From Lithospermum erythrorhizon (Eukaryota; Streptophyta; Magnoliopsida; Boraginales; Boraginaceae): 64,000 bases of DNA. A model generated the notes under the pieces. That model did no database searches and had not been told where the DNA came from. It worked only from the letters and a program-made list of their open reading frames with translations. The DNA lies in assembly GCA_019722365.1 (NCBI GenBank), contig JADFUC010001453.1:496001-560000 (forward strand). The letters are read 5' to 3'. The position numbers and the translations under genes were made by a program. Below, piece after piece: positions 9,128-22,531 of this stretch (position 1 is its first letter; each line of letters starts with the position of its first letter).

Positions 9128-10721
9128 ACGACTCCCTGCGTATTAATGCTTAGCTTAAAGATATATCTACTTAAACAAACACCACCTCTATAGAAATATA
9201 GAATCACATGCAAGCAAACAAATCACAATGTTTGAGTTACTGTACTATGCATGCTCTTTGGATCTCTAATCCATAATGTTATTTTAGCAATATACATCAC
9301 ATCAAAGTTTTGAGGAGAATAGCCTACCAGACCCAATGAAAAACTTTAACTTGAAGCATATGATATAAAGACTTGAATCCATAACAACATAAAACCAAGA
9401 CCCAACGATGCCTGAGGCCATTTGCCATATGCGTATCAGAATGAGACAGAAAAGGGACACTACTAGCGAGCAATAGTAACTGAATACGTAATTTTCAGAG
9501 ATAACATAGCTTTTAACTTTCTCCAGAAAAACTACATGATGAAAGATTATGCAAGATATATGTATGTTTATATTATGTACCTGCACGAGTGCTTCTTAAA
9601 GTGTTGGTCAAATTAGCAATGCTGGCACATAGATTCGCTTCAGCAGCTAAAGTAGTAACAACACTTCCCAATGATTCCAATTCCTCATGGAACTCCTGAT
9701 GCAGAACCAATGAAGAGAAGTGCTCATCCACAACCAAACCAAGACATTTTATGATAGCTTCTTGAGTGGGAATCCAATCACAAACTCTCAACCCCAAAAC
9801 GGATGCTGCATTTGGACACGGACCAGCTTGTGGAAACCTCTCATACTTCTGCAACCACTTAGCCAAGTACTTAATCACGCTCATAATCTCAGACCCATCC
9901 AATTTACTAATACAAGCTGCTAGTATTACATCATCAAGGTTCTTTGATGCAAGAAAATGATGCAAACATAACTCAGATACAGAGAACCCATCATACGCCA
10001 TCATAATCCACAATGACGCATCCCTAGCCAAACTCTCGTTCTTAGCTTTACTACCCTTGTCGCTAACCTTCTCTATAGCCAACAACGCTTGGCTCTCCCA
10101 CTCCTTTCTTACATCACCCATACTCCGAATTCCATCCTTGGGCATCGCCAAAAAATACTTCAACACACACATCAACTCATAAACACTAATATCCGACAAG
10201 TTCTTCAAACACAACACCACCAAATCCGACCTCCTCTTTTCGATCAAATTACTCATTAAACTACTCGAACTCGAATGCTCAACCACTCCATTCACAATCA
10301 ACCTCTCCAAACTCCCCCAATCCTCCAACACCAAACAAGCCTCCAAAACCAACCCCTTCACACCCCTCCCCAATAAAGCCCCCATCTTCGCCTCACAAAA
10401 CTCCCCCGCCTAACCCCACCACTCAACTTTACTCAAATACTTATTCATCATCCTCAAGAACTCATCTTTCTTAAACCCTGTTGGGTTTTTCAACTTCTTA
10501 CTCAACCTCTTAAACAAATCATCATTAAAATCAATTAATTTACTATCTGTTTCAGAAATTGTCCAGTTTTCAGAGGGTTTAACCATTGTTTTCCAATTTG
10601 GGTCATCATAATTATTCTTCAAGAATAAAGGCTCAGGATTTAATGTTATTGAATATTTGGTTTCTGGGTCATATTGAAATCTATCAGAAGATGCTTTAGT
10701 AATTTCTTGAAGCAGAGACAT

Positions 10722-13700
10722 TATTATACACCAAATAATAATAAATACCACTATGATATAGAAAACTGATAAAAAAAAAAACTACACAACCGTGACCGGA
10801 GGCGGTAGCCTCTTTTCTGCAGTTGTCTGGCTAGTTGACCAGATCCGAGCCGTTGACCATCTTTGATTGGTCAACATGTGTTTTTGTTTTTGTTTGACCT
10901 TTTTAATCTGTTATTGCAAGAAATATAAATTTAACTGACTTTGTTTGATGACTTTGTCTGGATAACCTAATGGCTAATGGTATGTTAAATGGGGAAAATG
11001 TGATGGGCTGAACAATTAAATTGGAGTATGGGCTGCCAGATTAATTAATGGTTGGAACCCAAACTAGCTTTCTCAAATCCTCTAATATATGAGTTTGGGT
11101 TTTATTTCTGTTCGAATTTCTAATCGAATTTTTCACTGATAATCCAATTTTACGTTTCTTTACATGTAACTGGCTGTAAAGATATTAATTAGAGATTTGT
11201 AGATGGCTCTCAACAATTATACCATTCCAAAATTTGGGTAAGTTAATTGTTAGTGTGTGGATGCTGTTAAATAATATTCTTTCCGATCTTTTTTACTTGA
11301 CATATTAGTATTTTTCATGTTAATTAATATACAATTAAGAATGAAGTGCATTTTACCTATATATCCTTTATTAATAACAAAAACAACAATTAATAAATGT
11401 AACTTTTGAATATATTAAGTAGGGCTTAAAAGAAAAAATTAATAAAACATCAGACGAATCTGAAAGTCGACAATTTTATTCTAAACAAAAAAATTGATAT
11501 AATTTTCAAGTAAAAAAATCGAAGGATGTAAAACTTATTTAATAATCATATTTAAATAATAAATATTTTTAAAAAAATATGTTCTGAGGAATATGTTATG
11601 ATCATATTAATAACAAGATACTCCGTATAGTATCTAATAATATCACAACTTTTCTTCTGAGATTTGATAAGAAATACCTATTTGTTAATAATCTTTCTTT
11701 ATTTGATCTACTGAGTATCTCAAATGTTTATATTTTGTTAACATCATTCTTTAATAATTAAATTAAATTAAATTTTCATAAAGTTATTGCTAGAAAGAAG
11801 TTAAAATAATTATAGGTTAAAGACAAGGATGAATCTTTAGCATTGAAATATAGTCAAACAAAAACAGATCCACAAAGTCCATTGCCCCAGCATTAAGCTA
11901 AATCACTAGATGGACTCTTCAAATACGAAGCTTATTAACTTTAAAAAAAAAAATCAAACCACATTAAAGGTCAAAAATTTTTACTGCCGAGATTTCATGT
12001 AGTTAATCGCAGTGATACGCTTCCTGGCTGCATTTAAAAATCTTCCTTTTAAATTACTTCAATACTTAGCCGCCATTCAGATAATTCAAACTTATAATCT
12101 CACACCCTCACGAAGAGTAAGTAAGAGTATTTCAGATTTAACATTCTCTATTTAATCACCACTAAGAATAGTACAAATTTATAACACCCCAATGCTCTTA
12201 ATCCCTTACATATACACTTGACCTCCTTTAATTTCTTAATTACCACATGATCTAGTCAGCTAACCGATCACTATAATAGTAGTCTCTCTTTCGTTTAGTT
12301 GTTGATTGTTTAACTAAAAAATATCAAGATTAAAAAGGTTAGACGATTACATCATATACGGAGTAGTTTTTTCATTTTATAGAAGGGCCAATTTCTCAAT
12401 AATTAAAACAAAAGAAGTATAACAATAATAAAGTTAAAGTTAAAGATTTTAAAAATGTTTATATCTTGTACACTACAACGGTAGTCGAACCCAAGATTTC
12501 ATCAGAGAAACTTAGCATGTCACCAGACTATCAAATGCACGTAAAAATAAATACCAACTTAAAAAGTTAAGAACATCAAAAATTATCTACATGCTTTTAT
12601 TGTCCTCCCACATCATCTTATTAGAGATCAACCTGACAGTTATAAATTGCAATATTTAATTCACTTTACGACGCCTCCAACAAGCCTCATGATTCTCATA
12701 ATATTTTGTTGTTTTGATACTTAAGCCAAGAACGATAAAAAACTTATATTTGACTTTCGCAAGCAACACATGGTAATTTCATTAGTTCTTCGAATTGGCT
12801 CACCGTATAAAGCATTTGGTGAAGCATGCATTTTGTATAAGGAGTCCTGGGTGAAAGATTTTAGTTATCTTAATTGCCACACGATCAATGCTAGAATGTT
12901 TGGTTTTTTTCTTTAGAGTTACGCTAGAGGGATATATTTGACAATCAACAAACTATTTTGATATTAAACTTGATTTGTCATATATAGTAAATTAAATATA
13001 GAAAATGCATTGAAAAGTAAATGTTTCATAAAAAATGCTTGTGCATCGTTATAATTATAAAACAAAAATTATAAAAGTAATAATTTTAAAATATTAACTA
13101 GTTTTATTGAAAAATTTATCTAATATATAAATATATTATTTGGTAACAATTGTTAAGCATATATGAGAAGTTCATGTGTCAAACTAAAAAAACCACCATC
13201 CATTAAAAGTAATTTTCATTTAATTAATGATTAATATTTCGACATACGACGCTTATTTCGGTATTTAATTCATCAAAACAACAGTTCTTTACTTTTTATA
13301 TATATATGATTTTAAAACTGAGGTCTGTATATCATTTCACACAACACATTTTATTTGCTTCTTTTCTTCTCGGATTGATTTTGTTCTGTACTTATTACTC
13401 CCTGTTAATAACACTCTGTGCTATATATATACCAATAGTAAAACTATACAAATCGTTCCAAATTGTTGCCCAAAACATCAACATATATAAGACCGTGATT
13501 GAATTGGAATCCTGAGTGTTAAAGTGTAAGAGGGTAGATTTTGTGATTTTGGTTGGCCGAAAACTCCAATTCATGAACCTTATTGGCTACTATCTGTTTT
13601 CAAAAATAAATAATTATTTAGATAAAAAAGTTGCTTTATTGCTGATGTTAAAAGCTATATCGGTATTATAAAAATCTATTAAACGTAAAGTTTTACATTG

Positions 13701-14059
13701 GGACTGTAAAGATATATTAAAAGAAAACGCAACAACTAACTGTCAAGGAACAACAAATTCTTCTAAATGATTATGCATTTTAAAATTGTTAATTAATTAT
13801 TTAGCCTTTCGTACCTAACTGTCTTTCACAAAGTCCATCGATCATTGAATTAATTTGGTACATAGAATATAGCATCTTTTTCGTGTACGTCTAAATTATG
13901 ATGTTGAATTTGAATTTTACTTGAATATACGGAGCAATAATTGTATAGGATACTGATGTGTGGATTTTGGATGAGGCTTTGACTTGGTATTGGGTTGTTT
14001 TGTCTCTTATATTTATATTTTTTGATTTTAGTTCTTAAGGATGGATGATGTCAATTTTG
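10722..14059. other. AT-rich intergenic DNA
   Basis: Over 3 kb without a supportable gene. It contains the 5' flank of the unknown minus-strand gene, a SINE candidate near 12475-12540, and copies of the recurrent ACTCCGTAT motif (11628, 12355 and a variant near 13930). The plus-strand frame at 13306-13515 is hydrophobic but without homology I recognise. Confidence 0.4.
12475..12540 (-). mobile_element. Possible SINE head (tRNA-like boxes)
   Basis: On the minus strand TAGTCTGGTGAC resembles a pol III A box and GGGTTCGACTA a B box, spaced about 35 bases apart as in tRNA-derived SINEs. No target-site duplication was found by eye. Confidence 0.35.
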
Positions 14060-14465
14060 CCTTGCATGGCCCCATGCTTTGACGACGGCATTTAAGGCCT
14101 GATTCATTCTCACTCCTACAAGACTCGTGCCTCAAGGCTGACTTCGCTTAATGCAGAACGGACCTATTCATCTCGAGGTCATGACAGCCTCCCAAGATTC
14201 ACGATCGTTTCGATCAAGAATAATTCGACGATAAAGCTAATATTTATCGTATAAGAAAGATAGACTTCAAGAGCATTATTTGAAGATTACTTCTAAATCG
14301 AGCTGAAATAAAAAAGGATTTATAGTGAAAACAAGAAATTTCTCACTGCGAGACGCGACAGTCAGCCCTTCTCCTCGATTTGGTTATCCTGCATGGACTT
14401 TTTTGGTTTTCTTAAGTGGACTTCAAGAATGGCCCAATACGATACTTTATTTATATCAATCGGCC
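14060..14465 (-). repeat. Probable 3' LTR remnant of the Ty3/gypsy element
   Basis: Aligns by eye with 23540-23930 in the same orientation. Shared blocks in order are GACGACGGC/GACGGCGGT, ACTCGTGCCTC/ACTCGCGCCTC, GGTCATGACA/TGTCATGACA, GATCAAG, ATAAAGCT/ACAAAGCT, TAAGAAAGAT, TATAGTGAAAA, CAGACGCGA-type and TTATTTATATCA. The copies are quite diverged, so the insertion is old. Exact ends are not resolved. Confidence 0.55.
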
Positions 14466-14606
14466 TCTTTAACGCTAATAATCATGTACGCCATTTTTTG
14501 AAATTCGCTCAAAATATTCAATATTAAATAAAAGATATTAAACACTTGGTTCTTCACTTTGGCCACCAAACCCCCAAGATCAACCGTACCTCCCAATTTC
14601 TTCTCC

Positions 14607-14615
14607 TATAAAAGG
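14607..14615 (+). promoter_or_regulatory. TATA box upstream of the antisense ORF
   Basis: TATAAAAGG followed by a long pyrimidine-rich, 5'UTR-like stretch (about 14630-14750). It points toward the plus-strand ORF remnant inside the retroelement. The candidate ATG at 15001 is about 390 bases downstream. Confidence 0.45.
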
Positions 14616-15000
14616 TGAAACTCTTTCTCTGTTATTCACTTTTTCCATTTCTCTTTTTCAATCCTCCACTTCGATTCTCCTCGGTTTCTTTTTTCTCCGC
14701 ATCAACACGCCTTTATTTTCCCCTCTATTCCCTTCTCTTAAATGAAGAAGAATTACCTCCAATGGTACACCAAGAAACGTCTTCTCATAAACGTTCAACT
14801 CTCAAAAGCGGAGCCACGTGAACTAACACTGTAAGAGACGCCAGATCAAGTTGTTTCTTATAGGTCATTTCCCTTTAGAGGAAGTTAATTCCCATTTTCC
14901 TCTCCTCTTTGTACATTTTTCTGCCTAGGAGTATTTATATTTTCGATCCTCGATTTTATTTAGTAGAAATGTGTGGTTTTTACTTTTCGCTAACTCCCAA

Positions 15001-17198
15001 ATGGAAAACCCCGAAATCGCGAGATTTGCTGCAAATGTTTTAATGGAACCTGCTGCAGAGGCTGGTAGGAGTTCAAAAGTTTCTGCCTCAAAGCAGTAAG
15101 AAAGGAAACGCGGCGACCGAGGAGAAAAGCGTTAAAATCGGCAAGTGCCCACAATTGCCGAGGGGTGGACCGGAGGTGTCGAGGCCACGGTGAAAGTCGC
15201 TTGTTTAACTAGCGAATCGACTCCCAAACTTCGAGTGGATTCCGTAATAGACAAGGGTAAGTGTCAGAAGCGGCAGCCACATCCACCATCTCCCGACCAT
15301 TATTCCTGCTCATCAAGCGCTAACGGTGATTCTCCGAGACTTCTCCGAGCACGCCCAAGAGGAGGGTATACCTCGTCTGTGGGAATTCTTCAACTAAAAG
15401 TCACTGGCCCGATCACGGCCTCGCCATTCGCCGATTCCTCTCTTCTTCTCGATCGGTCGCGCCCGTCAATTTGGGATCTTCAATTGGCTACATATACTTC
15501 CTGTGTAGTGTATTTTGTCAACGGGGTTGCCCCCAACATTCATTTATTATCCAAGATGCTCAACGTCAGCTTCTCATCAAGCGGTCCTTTCTTACTTCCA
15601 CATCAAATTGGGGGTAAAGAACATGCTCTCTATTCCGAAGCCTGAAAGCTTAATCTCACGCAGATGGCACAAATATCACAGCCATGATTGATGCTTTTTC
15701 TGACGATGTCCCCCACCATTTTTCTGTTAACTATACCACCCTCGAGTTTGAGGACTGAGGGGACCACAAGCGCAGTTTGTAGCCCGGATGATGGTCAAAA
15801 CTCCTGCCTCCAAAAGACCTTTACGAATTCCCGACATGGTCAAGGCAAGTGTCGGGTTCGCAAAAGCGGCCCAACAATTTTCCGAATATGACTTTGGGTA
15901 TGATTCCTCGATCCTTCTTTTCCTTTTCTTTTATATACTTTTTCTTTTACACCTTCGTTGATTTTGAGGTCCTCTATACTTGTGCAGGTCAATTGCTTCT
16001 TTTTAAGGCGGATAAGGCCGGCTACCCCCACAAAAAGCGACTTAAGGCCATTGCCTCGGCAGACTGATACAAAGTCTCTGGGCCTCCAAAGATTCCCACC
16101 CCCGACATCTTGCTGTAAAGGGCCCCGTTGTTTCTCTCGATACCACCAGAGACATAAGCCCCTCGATCCTCTCCCCTGGGCCATTGGTATCCACAGCAGC
16201 CCTCGACTCCTCACCCATACTCCATTCATGGTATCCGGGGATACCATAAGGCCAGACCCCCATCTCCTCGCATTCACCTGATCCTTCCATAGGTTTCATG
16301 CACATAGGATCTCGAGGAGGGATATAAGAGGGATCATCCCTACTTTGTGGACACTCCTTATGTTCTTTCCGTCGAGCATCATTTACTCAAGACGTCCCAT
16401 TCACTCTTTAACTCTGCTGATCTATCAAGAATCGCATAATGAGAACTCGAATTCTCGGGCGATGGCGTCCAGCCGCTTCACTCGCCTCTCCATCAATAAT
16501 TTGCTCATTATCAGTTAAGGGTATGTCTCTTTTCTTTTCCCACATCCTCCTTTGTTATTTGTTGTTCGAACTTAGTTAATCTTTTCTCCTGCTTCTTCGT
16601 GCCACCGTCGTAGTTGGTGCAATATCCTTCAACGTGGGCCGGAATCGGGCGAGGTAGCCATGAGTTTGAAGCGGTAGTCTTCCTCTGAGAAGAAATGAGG
16701 ACAGGGAGTAGGACTCGGCCTGCTGCCAGTTGATAAACTTACTCAAAAGGCAATGAGAATCTCATTCTGCTTCAGAAGTTGAACCAAACATACCGCCATC
16801 AATCCAAAGCTCACTCGAGCGAGGCCGCCATTTACTCTCGGCTGGCCTCCCATCTCGGCGGCGAGTGGGGGATGAACTTTCAGGGTTCAATCTCGCTCGA
16901 CGCTTGCATTTGCCGGGTAAAGCACTTCCATTATCAGCTTACCAAGGCCGAGGATTTTGCCACCTCCACAAATGAGATTTCAAGCAGCAACTGCTAATAC
17001 CTGCTTCCTGCGGGGAACACCGCTACTCGCTCTTGGTTCTCTGGCTGAACGCCCATGCCGATTCTGTGTATATCTTCTCACTTTGACAAGTATGTTTTTG
17101 ATTACAAGGAACTCTTCGATGACCTTCCCGATGCATTTTACGATGCAGGACAATGGAGTCGCATTTCAGATGACGAAGATGAAGATAGGGAAGCATGA
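15001..17198 (+). pseudogene. Antisense extra ORF remnant of the Ty3/gypsy element
   Basis: The plus strand here is opposite to pol. A plausible start at 15001 reads MENPEIARFAANVLMEPAAE. The open segments that follow are interrupted. A clearer block near 16780-16970 reads QLTKAEDF after a charged stretch. The end (about 17085-17198) reads FDKYVFDYKELFDDLPDAFY, then SDDEDEDREA and a stop, an acidic tail. It lies between pol and the 3' LTR, where antisense additional ORFs of unknown function are known in Tat-lineage elements. Their product has no established role, and none is inferred here. Several frameshifts and stops separate the segments, so it is not a working gene. Confidence 0.45.
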
Positions 17199-18714
17199 CG
17201 CTAGGGTGGTAACGGTGAAGCATTTATCAATAGCCCACCATCTTATCAATTTTTCGTAGGCCCCCACCTATTTGCTAATTTTAGTTCTCTATTTTAACTT
17301 TTGTACCATCCTCGGGTAATGCCTATTAGTACAAAAATCACCATTACTTGTAAATTTCTGCTTAGTAGTAAACGGAAATGTATTATTTTGACTTTTCTTT
17401 AAAATTTCACAATCTCTTTACTCCTTATCCATCTCATTATCACAATCTCTTTACTTCTTTTCTTGGTCTGCCTCCTAGCCTTCTACTACAAGGTTATTAT
17501 CTTATCCGTCATTGCCCCTTCTTTGCGATTTAAGTTTACTAAATTCTTTAGTAAGTTCTCGCACAAGTAGCCCCATTCGTTGATTAAGTCCTTCTCGACT
17601 GCTTTAGTCGTTACTCGAGGGTATGCGAAAGAGTGCCATTCCTCATGACGCGATTTTTTCAGACGGTTACTTCCCCCGCCGAGGTTCGGCCATAACTTAA
17701 TAGTTTTATGACTTAGTTTCTTAAATGTATGATTTTGAACTACTTTTTCAATTGTTCAAAGAACCCTCGATTTAGGCTCCCTGGCCGATCAAGGGATACC
17801 ATTTAATGATCGCCGAGGCCTCAATGCCTTTGTTTACTAAAGCCCCACTGTCATCAGAATCAATTCCTCGCTTATGCTTAGGAAGCAGTTTGAGAACTGC
17901 TAATAATCAAAATGATTTGATCATTTTAAGATCTTCATCGGCTTACGTTTAAGGGAAATAGCTCGAGAACTATTCAATACAGCTTGATTGTAGGCTTGAC
18001 ATTTTCATTTATCGATCAAAGAAGCCACACCCTTCCTGGGATGTGTGGGCTCAGCTTTGGCTTCTTACAAAAGGTTAGAATTTCTCCCCAAGTCCTCAAA
18101 CATAATACTTCGAGGTAGATTCCATGCTACGCGCTGTGGGTCGATGGGCTTTTCTCTCGAGAGTTCCTCGAGTCAGAGGGTTCCAAAAATTCTACAACTC
18201 TTCAACCCGACAAGCAGCCTTCCACTGGGATCGAGTTTATTCCGATTATTGGCCCGACTTGCCTACAACACTTCCACACAAAGACATTCCCTTGCTAAAT
18301 TGTTTGCTCTTAACCCTTCAGTTATAAAAACCAGATATTGCTTATTTTTGCTCTATATCCATTCAACAGCTCTTCAATCCATCAACTCATCTAATTCAAA
18401 TCAAGGTTTTCCTCAAAGGCTCAGCTATTTTTCTTTCCTCATATCCGATTCATTTAATGTTGTTTAGGCAAATTAAATGGAAGACGGTTCCGCCCCATAG
18501 ACTAAGTTTGAAAGGGTTTTACCCAAAGTTGAGTTCGGTGGTGTCGTCCGATACACTATAGAACTCGGCCCACCTCACTACTGGGACACTCTGCTTGGAG
18601 GAGATTTTTCTAATTCCTATAAATATGGTTTTTTCTGTCTATTACCTCCATTTGTCCATTGTAATGCTGATAACACACGGGGGGCAAAATCTATGTTTAA
18701 TTTCATTTCTTGAT

Positions 18715-19065
18715 TGTCCTCGAGTCAAATTATGGTCCATTGTCTGAGACCAAGACCTTGGGGACCCAATACTGGGTAATAACATTTTTCCAAAGAAAAC
18801 TTTGATGGATTTGGCTATTGTACTTCCTCGAAAGGAACAACCTCGCCCATTTATCGAAATAGTCCACTACAACTACACATCTTTGTACTGATCGTGGTTT
18901 CGAGGAATCGGTTAACTGGTGTCGACGCCTCTACACGGGCGAAAAGCGGGATCGGGCACACCACGGGGACATTACATAGCCGTGGATCGGCTGTATTTTT
19001 GACACACATCGCACCTCTTCACATACTCTATCGTGTCTTTATGATTCGGGGCTAATAATACCTTT
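18715..19065 (-). pseudogene. Integrase remnant of the Ty3/gypsy element
   Basis: On the minus strand one piece reads HKDTIEYVKRCDVCQKYS, the CxxC part of the integrase zinc-binding domain. A second reads VVVDYFDKWARLF and then VPKVLVSDNGP, matching the catalytic core around the first two acidic residues. A TAA directly follows DNGP, where glutamine is usual. Together with RT and RNase H to the right this gives the Ty3/gypsy order. Confidence 0.75.
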
Positions 19066-19619
19066 ACTCCCGTTATCTTCAAGGCCAAAAGAATGTCCAT
19101 CATCGATATTTATGTCCACGTACGTGTCCTCATACACCTCATATAATATTTACTATTTTGGCCTCCCGAGACACAAAAAAATGAGAGGGCCAAGATGGGA
19201 TCGCTTTATATAGTTCATCTCGATCATTCGAATTTGCAACTTCGACCGACCACCCTCCTAGCCTCCGCCTTATCAATATCAGGAGTTCTTCCTTCACCAC
19301 ATAACGAGCCATCGGGCTCCTTCCACCCTTCCACTTCTTCCTAACCGAGTACATGCACTCCATGTGATGGATGTTCTCCACCTCAACATGAAAACCCTGC
19401 CTAAATCCCTGAAAGATTAGCTGCCTAACCCCGACAATCGATCCACATGTCACTGGGTTTCGAAATAATGGGTTCGAGTATCAATGCCTTAGCGTGATAT
19501 TTTGTGTAGTACCTCGCTCTTAACTCCACAATCCCCTAATCTATTCACTACAAACTTCTAATCTCCTCGAACCAATACTGCCGACCCTGTGGCTCAGGCT
19601 ATTCTCGAGTCCCTGCAAA

Positions 19620-19880
19620 CTAAGGCCTCATATTCTGGCCGCTGTTGTTGGTTGCTTTAAAAGAGAACCGAAGGGCATATTCAAACACTTCGCCTCGTAG
19701 TTTTATCAAAATCCCAACACCGACCTCCTGCTCGCCTCCATCTACATATAATTTCCACCGGGGGACCTCCTCGAGTTTCTTTCCTCTTAAGGACTCTCGG
19801 GATTCTTTCAGTAATTCGAAATTGCATATTCCAAGATGAAATCTAAAGATCAGGTTTTCATTAATTAGTTCGCGGGCCAT
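19620..19880 (-). pseudogene. RNase H remnant of the Ty3/gypsy element
   Basis: The minus-strand frame holds WKLYVDGGEQEVGVGILI followed by YALRFSFKATNN, the start of an RNase H domain in Tat-like Ty3/gypsy elements. The catalytic Asp of YVDG is kept. The region is truncated by frame breaks on both sides. Confidence 0.75.
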
Positions 19881-20538
19881 AACTAACTTTCAAACTCGCT
19901 AGTTCAATCACCATGGCCTTCCAAATCTCCCATCATGTAGGATTAGACACGCATCCTTTAACGGGTCAGTCCCCATCACTTCACGTGACGCGCCGAAGTA
20001 TTCTTGAGTCATGCTACTTTACAACAATGATCACAAATTTGTCGATTAAGTGGATACGACTCTCTCCGCCTCCATGTAAAGGATATGACTCTCACATAAT
20101 AGATAGGCCTCAGGCCTTTTTCCTCTCTTACTAACGCTACTCAATCGGTCTCCTCGAAAACTACAAGACAATCGTGAATCTCTTCCAATTCTTCCGCCTT
20201 GTTAATAAATTTTGAGGATCCCAAGTATTCTTTTTTAATTCTACTATAGCTCTTTTCGCATTCATCATCCCAGAGGAAGGGTCTTTTGGAGGCTTATCTA
20301 ATTTTCCTAAAAATGGGAGTGTTTCGATATCCCGATTAGACGAATTTACTCAACGTCAAGCAAGACTCTTATAAGTGAGGTTTCATATTTGGGATTTAAT
20401 TACTATTGGGTTTGGGTTCTATACTTACTCGCTTATCATGAAAACCGAGGACCTCTTCTTCATTGTAACTCGGTAAAGAAATACTTCAGTATTTTATCCA
20501 GTAGTAGTGACAACTTTAACATTTCCGTGGTTTCCTCT

Positions 20539-20733
20539 CTAATTCCCCCAAGTGATCGGCCGCCTCCTTCCTCGACTCTTAACAAGCATATCGTCTATGA
20601 ATATTTCCATGTTTCTTCCAATGTATATTTGAATACCTAATTCACCATCCTCTGATAGTATCCCGGATTCTTTTAACTCTAAACTAAGATCACTCTCTAA
20701 TAAGAGGCATTCATACCAAGCATGAAAAGCCAC
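20539..20733 (-). pseudogene. Reverse transcriptase remnant of the Ty3/gypsy element
   Basis: The minus-strand frame includes IYIGRNMEIFIDDMLVKS, which contains the RT active-site block (YIDDML in typical family members; here FIDDML). The N-terminal part reads MAFHAWYECLLLESD, a frameshifted remnant of the block usually containing MPFGL. Confidence 0.8.
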
Positions 20734-22531
20734 TTTTTCGGGTCGTCATTACGTAGGAGTATTTGATGGCAATTCTTAATTATCTAGAAAATTAAAAGAC
20801 CTTATGTCCAAAGACTTCCATCGACCAATCTCCCTAGACATGTAAAGGATGTAGTCCTCGGGGTACGTTTTGTTCAAGCTCTCAAGTAAGCATTCTCCAC
20901 TTATTGTTAGATTTTATCATGCACTACATTAGCTATCCATTCGTGGGACCGGAGTTCTCGGATTGCTAGCCTTACCAACTCTCGACCTCCTTCTATCCGG
21001 GCGAGGTTCTTTTCATCTAAGAATTGTCTCTTCTTCTCTCTGCTTGGACAAAGCCCGGCAGATGTCTACACGGCCAAGCAGAGCTCAAAGATTCCACCCC
21101 AGCATAAGTCCCTCGGCCCCCATGCGATTTGATCGACCTCGAACTAAGCATATCAATTCCTTGCGACGGAGCAGAGCCAACTCAGGCCTATTCTCGAAAG
21201 TCTTAGACTTCTACTCAATCAAAAAGTGAACCAATTCTAACACCTCAAGTTCTCCATACTTACTTTCGCTTTGGGATCACATCTTACAATTCTCGACCTT
21301 CGTGACGTGTACGAGCCTCACTCGTCCCCCTTTGTATGCATGTTTGTACGCCTCGCATTGAGTCGACAGCACACCCTTGCCTCTTCTCAGTCCTGAAATT
21401 TCTCTCACCTCCACTAAGAGGGAACTCCCTCATTTTAAGACGGAACGGGAAACAACCGCCATTAAAAGCATCGAGGTGAGTTCTCTCCAATAAGTTCTAT
21501 ATGAAGTGGTCCGAAATATCCAATGCACCGCGAAAGAGCCTTTATAGTCAATGCTCTTGGCGCCGCCCCACTGGCCGATCCAGCTCTATTTATTGATACC
21601 CAGTGTCTTGCGGAATCGTAGCGGCGTAGACACCGGTTTCCCCAAGTGTTCGAGAGGGAGTCCTAATCGATCACAATAGACATAGATGTCGTGCTCTAAC
21701 TCCCCGTATCCACCAAAGATTCGGCAACCACAACGCTCGGCACTACGGCGCCTAAGAAATCAACGGATCGTCATGCTGGTAAGTGCCCAACCTCACGAAG
21801 CTCCCTTCTGGGTGCTGCGACGGTTCTGTGATCTATCGCTATCACGGGGCTAAGGCATAAACGGACCTCCCGCCGCATACCTCTTCTCGAGCATTCGAGG
21901 TGTCGCCTCCAGCCTATCCCTGTAGAAATAGTATCAACCCATCCTGGTATACGAGGGGTCTCATCATGATCCTTATTACTGTATCCCCTATCACAGAGGG
22001 GTTTCTTTCTCTTAGTCGCGACAAGCCTCCGATCTTCCAAGCAAACTCCTTCAGTTCTATTTGATTACGCCCTCAATATCGCTGCAATGTATTTCTCTCA
22101 CCCTCTGTTGTGCGATTTTATCTTTGGTGGTTCAGATTTATTCTTTATCTTCCAACTGCATGTATCCTTCCCACGGCACCTCGCAACGGGCATGTAACGC
22201 GATTCCTGAGTTTACGCTGCTGCCCGTCTTCTCTCCGAGTATCTCGCTTTGTCTTTTGACCGCCTCCCTGTCTTTGGAGTCCTACCCAACCCTTGGAGAT
22301 TTTCGGGCGCATTTCATCTTTTGCCTTCACCCCTCGCCTTTTGAGCTAACATCTTTTGGGACAACACCTCCTCCACCTAATGATTTAACGACGAGTTCGA
22401 TAATCTCCAAATCGAGCGTTGTGAGGTTCCAACACCAATTTCTCCGAGAGGACCATATTCAACCCGTGAAAAACGAGATCATGGTAACCTTTTTCATTGG
22501 CTATCAGTATCGGGTCGCCACTTCTTCAAAT

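Larger units (their letters stand above)
7847..10721 (-). pseudogene. Unknown conserved plant protein gene, spliced, with one in-frame stop
   Basis: I do not recognise the family. Exon 1 runs 10721 to 9581. It starts MSLLQEITKASSDRF (the second Met was chosen because the ten preceding residues are hydrophobic and unlike the rest). It is open for 103 codons and then hits TAG at 10410-10412 directly after KVEWWG. The same frame continues without a shift through AGEFCEAKMGALLGRGV for another 275 codons. That part is leucine-rich and probably all alpha-helical, with KYLAKWLQKYERFPQ and CPNAASVLGLRVCDW near its end. Exon 1 ends at a good donor (GCAG|GTACAT, phase 1). A probable last exon reads VNNKAVSDVIQHATGLQ and stops at 7847, with a possible start near 8029. 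Its phase does not fit exon 1 directly, so at least one middle exon between 8030 and 9580 is unidentified. One base change at 10410-10412 would restore about 380 codons in exon 1. Confidence 0.55.

Noticed and set aside
9302..9586. Minus-strand frame with hydrophobic residues following exon 1 of the unknown gene
   Set aside because: It starts within the splice donor region and is best explained as intron; no conserved blocks.
13306..13515. Plus-strand hydrophobic 69-residue frame
   Set aside because: AT-rich DNA yields hydrophobic residues by chance; no homology, no promoter or splice context.
15840..16305. Two overlapping minus-strand frames of 87 and 145 residues
   Set aside because: They lie opposite the antisense ORF remnant of the retroelement, have no domain, and look like shadow frames in CG-richer DNA.
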